IMG/VR virus record: IMGVR_UViG_3300043427_003220
Span: 98,748 to 162,747 of that record
Origin: a virus
Reading direction: 5' to 3' (one strand)
Length of the DNA: 64,000 nucleotides
Program-made: the position numbers and the translations under genes
In this document: one piece after another, positions 60,043 through 64,000 of the stretch
Position numbering within the stretch: position 1 is the stretch's first letter
How the letters are laid out: the number at the start of each line of letters is the position of its first letter
Notes under the pieces: generated by a model
Databases searched by the model: none
Told to the model about the DNA's origin: nothing
What the model saw: the letters and a program-made list of their open reading frames with translations, nothing else

Positions 60043-61578
60043 ATGAGCACTGGTTATCAGTTTGTAGGCCAGCAAGACTTGGCCAAAATTAGAGAACGCC
60101 TTGAGCGCATGGCTAAGTCGTTCAACGCCATCGGTTATCAAGGTATGCAGAACGCTGGCCGTACAGGCATCAGCGCCCTTACTATTGACTCCGCTGACCC
60201 TGTAATGTACGCAATCTGCGCGCAGGAAAAGCAGCTCAAGTTGATGAAGAACGTCAAAACCCTTAAAGCTACCCAGCCTGTTTACTTCTATAAAGTACAG
60301 ACTGCTATCGTTACTCAAGGTCTTGACCTTGCTGGCTTTGAAAACTTCATGCCACAAGAAGACCAAGCTCAGTACGAACAAGTTGCTGAACCGCTCAAAA
60401 TCTATGGTATTAAGAAGACTCTTGGTGACATGGTTCGCCTAACTAACGAAGCAGGCGGCTTCTTCGACGGTATCGACATTGAAAAAGAAAATGAGCGCAA
60501 CGCTGCTATGGCTCTTTCAACACAGTTTGAGCGCGACGGCTACGCTGGCGGTGACTACTATGTTGACGCTGCTGGTCAAATCGACGTTGAAACTCCCTTG
60601 AAATTCCTTGGCAACCGCCGCATCCCAGCTATCCGTCAGCTTCGTGGTGTTCAGAACAATATCCGCGAAGGCGAGCGCGCTACTCGTGGTGTCACGCCTG
60701 ACTTTGCTGCTTATGGAAACTCCTTCTCCGTCGTTCAGGACCTCAAGGGCAAGGCTCTTGACCAAGAAGTTCTTGATGATACAACCACTGCAGTTGTTTC
60801 TAACGCAGGTGAAGTTTCAGAAGCTCACGCTACTCCAGCTCAAATTGCTGAGTTCCGTAAGACTTTCTTCGGCCTTCAGCGCGGCGACATCGCTCAGAAC
60901 TTTGCAATCCGTGGACCAGACCTCAGCAACGCTGAAGAAGGTGGATTTGCAATTATGTCTGTTAGCGGTCTAGTTAAGTTCATTCCTGCTATCTATAAGC
61001 ACTCTGTTCGTCAGAAGGCTCTTCCAGTGTCAGGAACTAACGGCGTACCTCCTTCAACTCCAGTTATCGCTGCAGCTAACCTCACAGTTGGTTCAGTTGG
61101 TTCAGAACTCAAGATTGGCGACAAAGTCAAGTTCTTGGTTCAGGCTACCTCAATCTTCGGCATCAGCTCACCAGCTATGTCCGGCGAACTTACCGTTACT
61201 GTTGATGGACAGGGCGTTGACCTCTCTATCGCTGCTCAGGCCGACGCTGAAGCGTTCATGGTCTTTATGACTCCACGCGAAGCTGCTGGTAAGGCTGGTT
61301 CAGAAGGATTCGTTGGTAAGGTCGTCAAGGCCGCTTCCGGCGCAACTGCATTCAAATATACTGGCGCAGTAATGCCAGGCTATGAAAGCGTACTCTTCAT
61401 GCCTTCAAGCGAAGACCGCGTTAAGCTTGCAGTTCTTGGTAACCTCCTCAACAAGTCTGACCTTGGTCGTCAGGGCTTGGCTCTTGAGAGCGTGTTCAGC
61501 TCGTACTTGGCTGTTGTACTTCATAAGCCACGTTCGTTCGCTGTTCTTGACAACGTCAAGCAACGTCGTCGCATCTAA
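60043..61578 (+). CDS. major capsid protein
   Basis: 511 residues. AGAGGAG lies nine bases before the ATG; codon choice is uniformly of the highly expressed kind, and the gene is bounded by its own leader and a UUCG terminator, as expected for the most abundant virion protein. The chain reads as HK97-type: a helical N-terminus, a mixed core, and an immunoglobulin-like insertion (about 340-410). The spine segment PGYESVLFMPS and the end SYLAVVLHKPRSFAVLDNVK fit such capsids. Identification is by context and overall style, not by search. Confidence 0.75.
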   Translation: MSTGYQFVGQQDLAKIRERLERMAKSFNAIGYQGMQNAGRTGISALTIDSADPVMYAICAQEKQLKLMKNVKTLKATQPVYFYKVQTAIVTQGLDLAGFENFMPQEDQAQYEQVAEPLKIYGIKKTLGDMVRLTNEAGGFFDGIDIEKENERNAAMALSTQFERDGYAGGDYYVDAAGQIDVETPLKFLGNRRIPAIRQLRGVQNNIREGERATRGVTPDFAAYGNSFSVVQDLKGKALDQEVLDDTTTAVVSNAGEVSEAHATPAQIAEFRKTFFGLQRGDIAQNFAIRGPDLSNAEEGGFAIMSVSGLVKFIPAIYKHSVRQKALPVSGTNGVPPSTPVIAAANLTVGSVGSELKIGDKVKFLVQATSIFGISSPAMSGELTVTVDGQGVDLSIAAQADAEAFMVFMTPREAAGKAGSEGFVGKVVKAASGATAFKYTGAVMPGYESVLFMPSSEDRVKLAVLGNLLNKSDLGRQGLALESVFSSYLAVVLHKPRSFAVLDNVKQRRRI

Positions 61579-61600
61579 TCTTTTGATTAGATTTACAGAA

Positions 61601-61627
61601 AACCACCCTTCGGGGTGGTTTTTTTTA
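61601..61627 (+). terminator. strong Rho-independent terminator with UUCG loop
   Basis: AACCACCC (61601-61608), TTCG, GGGTGGTT (61613-61620) and a T run to 61627. A textbook terminator after the capsid gene. Confidence 0.95.
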
Positions 61628-61651
61628 TTCCTTTTAAAAAATGAGAAACAA

Positions 61652-61894
61652 ATGCTTTCTAAAGGTTTAAAGATTGTAATAGAAACAACTGAACAAGATG
61701 CTAAAGCAGAAGTAAAAGTAAATATTTTTAATGTTCTTTTTAGTTGCGGAATTGATTTTTTTCAATGGAATTGCAGCGTTATTAAAAAAGCTTATCTTAT
61801 TAAAATAAAAGTTGGACCGCTTTTTTGCTCTTTTATTAATCTTTATAAAATGAATAATTATTTGGATAGTTGTTTAGAGGATAAAATAGAATAA
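61652..61894 (+). CDS. hypothetical protein, 80 aa
   Basis: ATG at 61652 with a weak GAGAAA site. The protein begins MLSKGLKIVIETTEQDAKAEV and is mixed alpha/beta with several Cys. Base use is more A/T-rich than the capsid gene. A TAAAATAGAATA box overlaps its last codons and precedes the next gene. Function unknown. Confidence 0.5.
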   Translation: MLSKGLKIVIETTEQDAKAEVKVNIFNVLFSCGIDFFQWNCSVIKKAYLIKIKVGPLFCSFINLYKMNNYLDSCLEDKIE

Positions 61895-61918
61895 ACATTT
61901 TTAATTATAGGAAAGACA

Positions 61919-62281
61919 ATGAAAACCGATGTAATTTTTAAAAAATATACAGATTTTTGCATTTATCAGCCAAATGAAATTGTCCAAGCGACTATCAATG
62001 GCGCGGGACCTGCAAAAAGGGGTGAGTGGGTAAGAGATACTTTATTTTATAAATTTACAGTCACCGATGCAGCAAATGTTCATGATTTTTTATATTCAAA
62101 ATATGGCCTTAAAGAAGTTAGTCGTAAACAGGCAGACGGTCTGTTTCTGTCCATGATGTTAAAAAAGCTAAAAAAACAAAATAAAAAATCTAAAATTTTA
62201 AACAAACCATTAGTTTATATGTATTATTTTGCTGTTAGATTGTTTGGGGGTTTTTTTTGGGAAAAAACAAAGATTGATTAA
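61919..62281 (+). CDS. hypothetical protein, 120 aa
   Basis: AGGAAAG precedes the ATG. A folded N-terminal part (YTDFCIYQPNEIVQATINGAG) leads to a basic Lys-rich stretch (MLKKLKKQNKKSKILNK) and an aromatic C-terminus (YMYYFAVRLFGGFFWEK) that may touch a membrane. A/T-rich like its upstream neighbour. Function unknown. Confidence 0.55.
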   Translation: MKTDVIFKKYTDFCIYQPNEIVQATINGAGPAKRGEWVRDTLFYKFTVTDAANVHDFLYSKYGLKEVSRKQADGLFLSMMLKKLKKQNKKSKILNKPLVYMYYFAVRLFGGFFWEKTKID

Positions 62282-62333
62282 TCTTGAAAATGTTAAAATT
62301 ATATTACTTAAATGTGTTTAAAAGGAGAAACAA

Positions 62334-63119
62334 ATGGCTAACGTAGCAACACTTGCAACCTTAGCAGATTCCAAAGCTTCTCAAAAAGCAGGTCAAGCAT
62401 CATTTTTTATGCCTACAGGCGTAATTTTACCCTTTTCAGGACAATCTGGAGTTCCAACGGGATGGCTTCTCTGCGATGGTACAGCATATAATCAAGCTGA
62501 TTATCCAGAATTGTATGCTCTTTTAGGAAATCTTTATAATACACAAATAAATCCAACTACAGGAGCTGCGTGGGTAGCTCCTTCAGCTGGACAATTCAGA
62601 GTACCAGATCACAGAGCTGTTTTTTTAAGAGGAGAGGGGACTCCATCTGTAGGAGATGCCGTAACTACAGGCGGCTGGCAAGCACAAAAAACAGCTAAAA
62701 ATGGACTAAGTGCAGCTTCTGTTTCAGTAACTGTTTCTGGTCTAAAAAATCAAATGAATGGAGGCACTGGAAATAACTCTGCCGGCCATTCGCATACCGT
62801 AGGAGAAAGCGGAGCACATAGCCATACATATTACGATTGGTCATATTGCTCTCAGTCATATGGCAACTGGGGATGGAGAGGTTCAGGAGCAGGTGAAGAT
62901 ACTGACAATGCTCCAGGTTCTGAAGGAGGAAGAGCTACAGATTATGGCGGATATCATGACCATACTATAGGCGGTGACACTGGCTCTCATACTCATAGTT
63001 GGAACTTTGGCACTACTGCAACCTTTAGTGCATCTGGAACAGTAGCTGCTCAAACTATTTCAGGCGATAACGAGACAAGACCTAGTAATAAAGGTGTTAA
63101 TTATATTATTAAAGTTTAA
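62334..63119 (+). CDS. tail-collar-domain fibre protein, copy 1
   Basis: 261 residues, with AAAAGGAG before the ATG. The phage tail collar domain is clear (GWLLCDGTAYNQADYPELYALLG, then QFRVPDHRAVFLRG). A Gly/Ser-rich C-terminal half has spaced His-x-His motifs (HSHT twice, HDHT, HTHS), which in T4 long-fibre tips bind iron. The C-terminal 37 residues and the DNA around the gene join are shared with the next copy. It likely binds the host receptor. Confidence 0.9.
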   Translation: MANVATLATLADSKASQKAGQASFFMPTGVILPFSGQSGVPTGWLLCDGTAYNQADYPELYALLGNLYNTQINPTTGAAWVAPSAGQFRVPDHRAVFLRGEGTPSVGDAVTTGGWQAQKTAKNGLSAASVSVTVSGLKNQMNGGTGNNSAGHSHTVGESGAHSHTYYDWSYCSQSYGNWGWRGSGAGEDTDNAPGSEGGRATDYGGYHDHTIGGDTGSHTHSWNFGTTATFSASGTVAAQTISGDNETRPSNKGVNYIIKV

Positions 63120-63184
63120 AAATAATAATTTTTAATCAATTTTTAAAAGGAGAAACAAATGGCTAACGTAGCAACACTTGCAAC
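63006..63184 (+). repeat. near-identical block joining fibre gene copies 1 and 2
   Basis: From 63006 to the first 26 bases of the next gene, the DNA matches 63834 onward with a period of 828 bp. It covers the shared fibre C-terminus, the identical 39-base intergenic region (63120-63158) and the next start. It is a ready substrate for homologous recombination. Confidence 0.9.
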
Positions 63185-63947
63185 TTTAGCGGATTTTAAA
63201 GCTTCTCGACGAGCCGGCGGCAACTCATCCCTTGTACCTTCCGGCGTTGTACTTCCGTATGCAGTATCAACCCCTCCCGCCGGATGGCTTCTCTGCGATG
63301 GTACAGCATATAATCAAGCTGATTATCCAGAATTGTATGCCGCATTGGGTACTCTTTATAATACACAAATAAATCCAACTACAGGAGCTGCCTATACGGC
63401 CCCTTCAGCTGGACAATTCAGAGTTCCAGATTATAGAGCTATATTTTTAAGAGGAGCTGGAACTCCATCTGTAGGAGATGCCGTAACTACAGGTGGATGG
63501 CAAGCACAAAAAACAGCTAAAAATGGACTAAGTGCAGCTTCTGTTTCAGCAACTACTTCTGGTCTAAAAAATCAAATGAATGGAAGCACTGGAACTCTCA
63601 GCGGCGCTCATGGGCATTCAAGTACGGGCTCGGGCGGATATCATGGCCATACATATTACGATTGGTCGTGGAGTTCCCAAGCATATGCCAACTGGGGATG
63701 GAGAGGTTCAGGAGCAGGTGAAGATACTGACAATGCTCCAGGAAATAATGCAGCTAGAACTACATCAAGTTTAGGCCATCACACACATTCTGCTTTTAAT
63801 ACTGATGCTTATACCCATGCTCATAGTTGGGATTTTGGCACTACTGCAACCTTTAGTGCATCTGGAACAGTAGCTGCTCAAACTATTTCAGGCGATAACG
63901 AGACAAGACCTAGTAATAAAGGTGTTAATTATATTATTAAAGTTTAA
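63159..63947 (+). CDS. tail-collar-domain fibre protein, copy 2
   Basis: 262 residues, paralogous to copy 1 with the same collar domain and C-terminus but a different central tip region; His-x-His motifs are HGHS, HGHT, HTHS and HAHS. The variable middle flanked by constant ends suggests receptor-binding diversification. The ribosome site and start context are the same as copy 1. A third copy begins at 63987. Confidence 0.9.
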   Translation: MANVATLATLADFKASRRAGGNSSLVPSGVVLPYAVSTPPAGWLLCDGTAYNQADYPELYAALGTLYNTQINPTTGAAYTAPSAGQFRVPDYRAIFLRGAGTPSVGDAVTTGGWQAQKTAKNGLSAASVSATTSGLKNQMNGSTGTLSGAHGHSSTGSGGYHGHTYYDWSWSSQAYANWGWRGSGAGEDTDNAPGNNAARTTSSLGHHTHSAFNTDAYTHAHSWDFGTTATFSASGTVAAQTISGDNETRPSNKGVNYIIKV

Positions 63948-64000
63948 AAATAATAATTTTTAATCAATTTTTAAAAGGAGAAACAAATGGCTAACGTAGC
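63834..64000 (+). repeat. near-identical block joining fibre gene copies 2 and 3
   Basis: Second instance of the 828-bp periodic block. It includes the 39-base intergenic copy at 63948-63986 and the start of a third gene, and is cut by the window edge. Confidence 0.85.
63987..64000 (+). CDS. tail-collar-domain fibre protein, copy 3 (start only)
   Basis: ATG at 63987 after an identical AAAAGGAG and spacer; the visible codons read M-A-N-V as in copies 1 and 2. Only 14 bases lie in the window, so the identity rests on the repeat context. Confidence 0.7.

Overview
The window is part of a large genome of a lytic tailed bacteriophage (Caudoviricetes). It carries a phage-type DNA replication and recombination set, nucleotide metabolism genes, a major capsid protein, tail-collar fibres, lysis genes and many small overlapping genes with good Shine-Dalgarno sites. 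I found no rRNA, tRNA, CRISPR array, integrase or transposase. The host is probably a flagellated Gram-negative bacterium. The evidence is a gmhA homologue (LPS heptose), a lipoprotein signal, a spanin-like envelope protein beside the endolysin, a near-perfect sigma70 promoter, and five promoters matching the flagellar sigma28 (FliA) consensus. The species of phage and host cannot be named from the sequence.

Layout. 1-9.36 kb (+): the end of a virion protein gene, then very long mosaic 'polyvalent' proteins that carry ADP-ribosyltransferase-like, acetyltransferase-like, ParB-like, metallopeptidase and Nudix domains. 9.35-37.56 kb (-): the early block. From its upstream end it holds SSB, GroEL-type chaperonin, two phosphoesterases, SbcD/SbcC (gp47/gp46) with a Mom-like gene between them, DNA polymerase III alpha, a DnaB-like helicase, an AAA+ ATPase, primase, RuvC, a gp32-like protein, a ClpP-like exported protease, a UvsX/RecA-like recombinase and a tail of small accessory genes. 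A two-gene lysis island on the + strand (11.7-12.9 kb: endolysin and a spanin-like protein) interrupts this block. 37.7-63.9 kb (+): a replication-initiator-like gene with internal iterons, virion genes, dNMP kinase, ribonucleotide reductase and dCMP deaminase, a scaffold-like protein, a holin/XhlA-like pair, a second group of polyvalent proteins, connector-like proteins, a sigma28-driven metabolic cluster (aminotransferase, deaminase, gmhA, HARE-HTH), the major capsid protein and a tandem array of tail-collar fibre genes that runs out of the window.

How it fits together. Transcription diverges at about 37.6 kb, where an initiator-like gene holds five 24-bp iterons followed by an A-rich stretch. 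This is the organisation of the lambda O gene and origin, so I propose the replication origin there. The leftward genes replicate and recombine the DNA with a mix of a bacterial C-family polymerase and T4-like recombination proteins. The rightward genes supply dNTPs and build the particle. The long polyvalent proteins share a short helical tag (consensus SLxxLTAEYERLxK) that also lies at the N-terminus of the scaffold-like protein. This suggests that they are packaged in the head as effector polyproteins and cut at recurring LxK(S/A/G) sites. That model is my inference and has not been tested.
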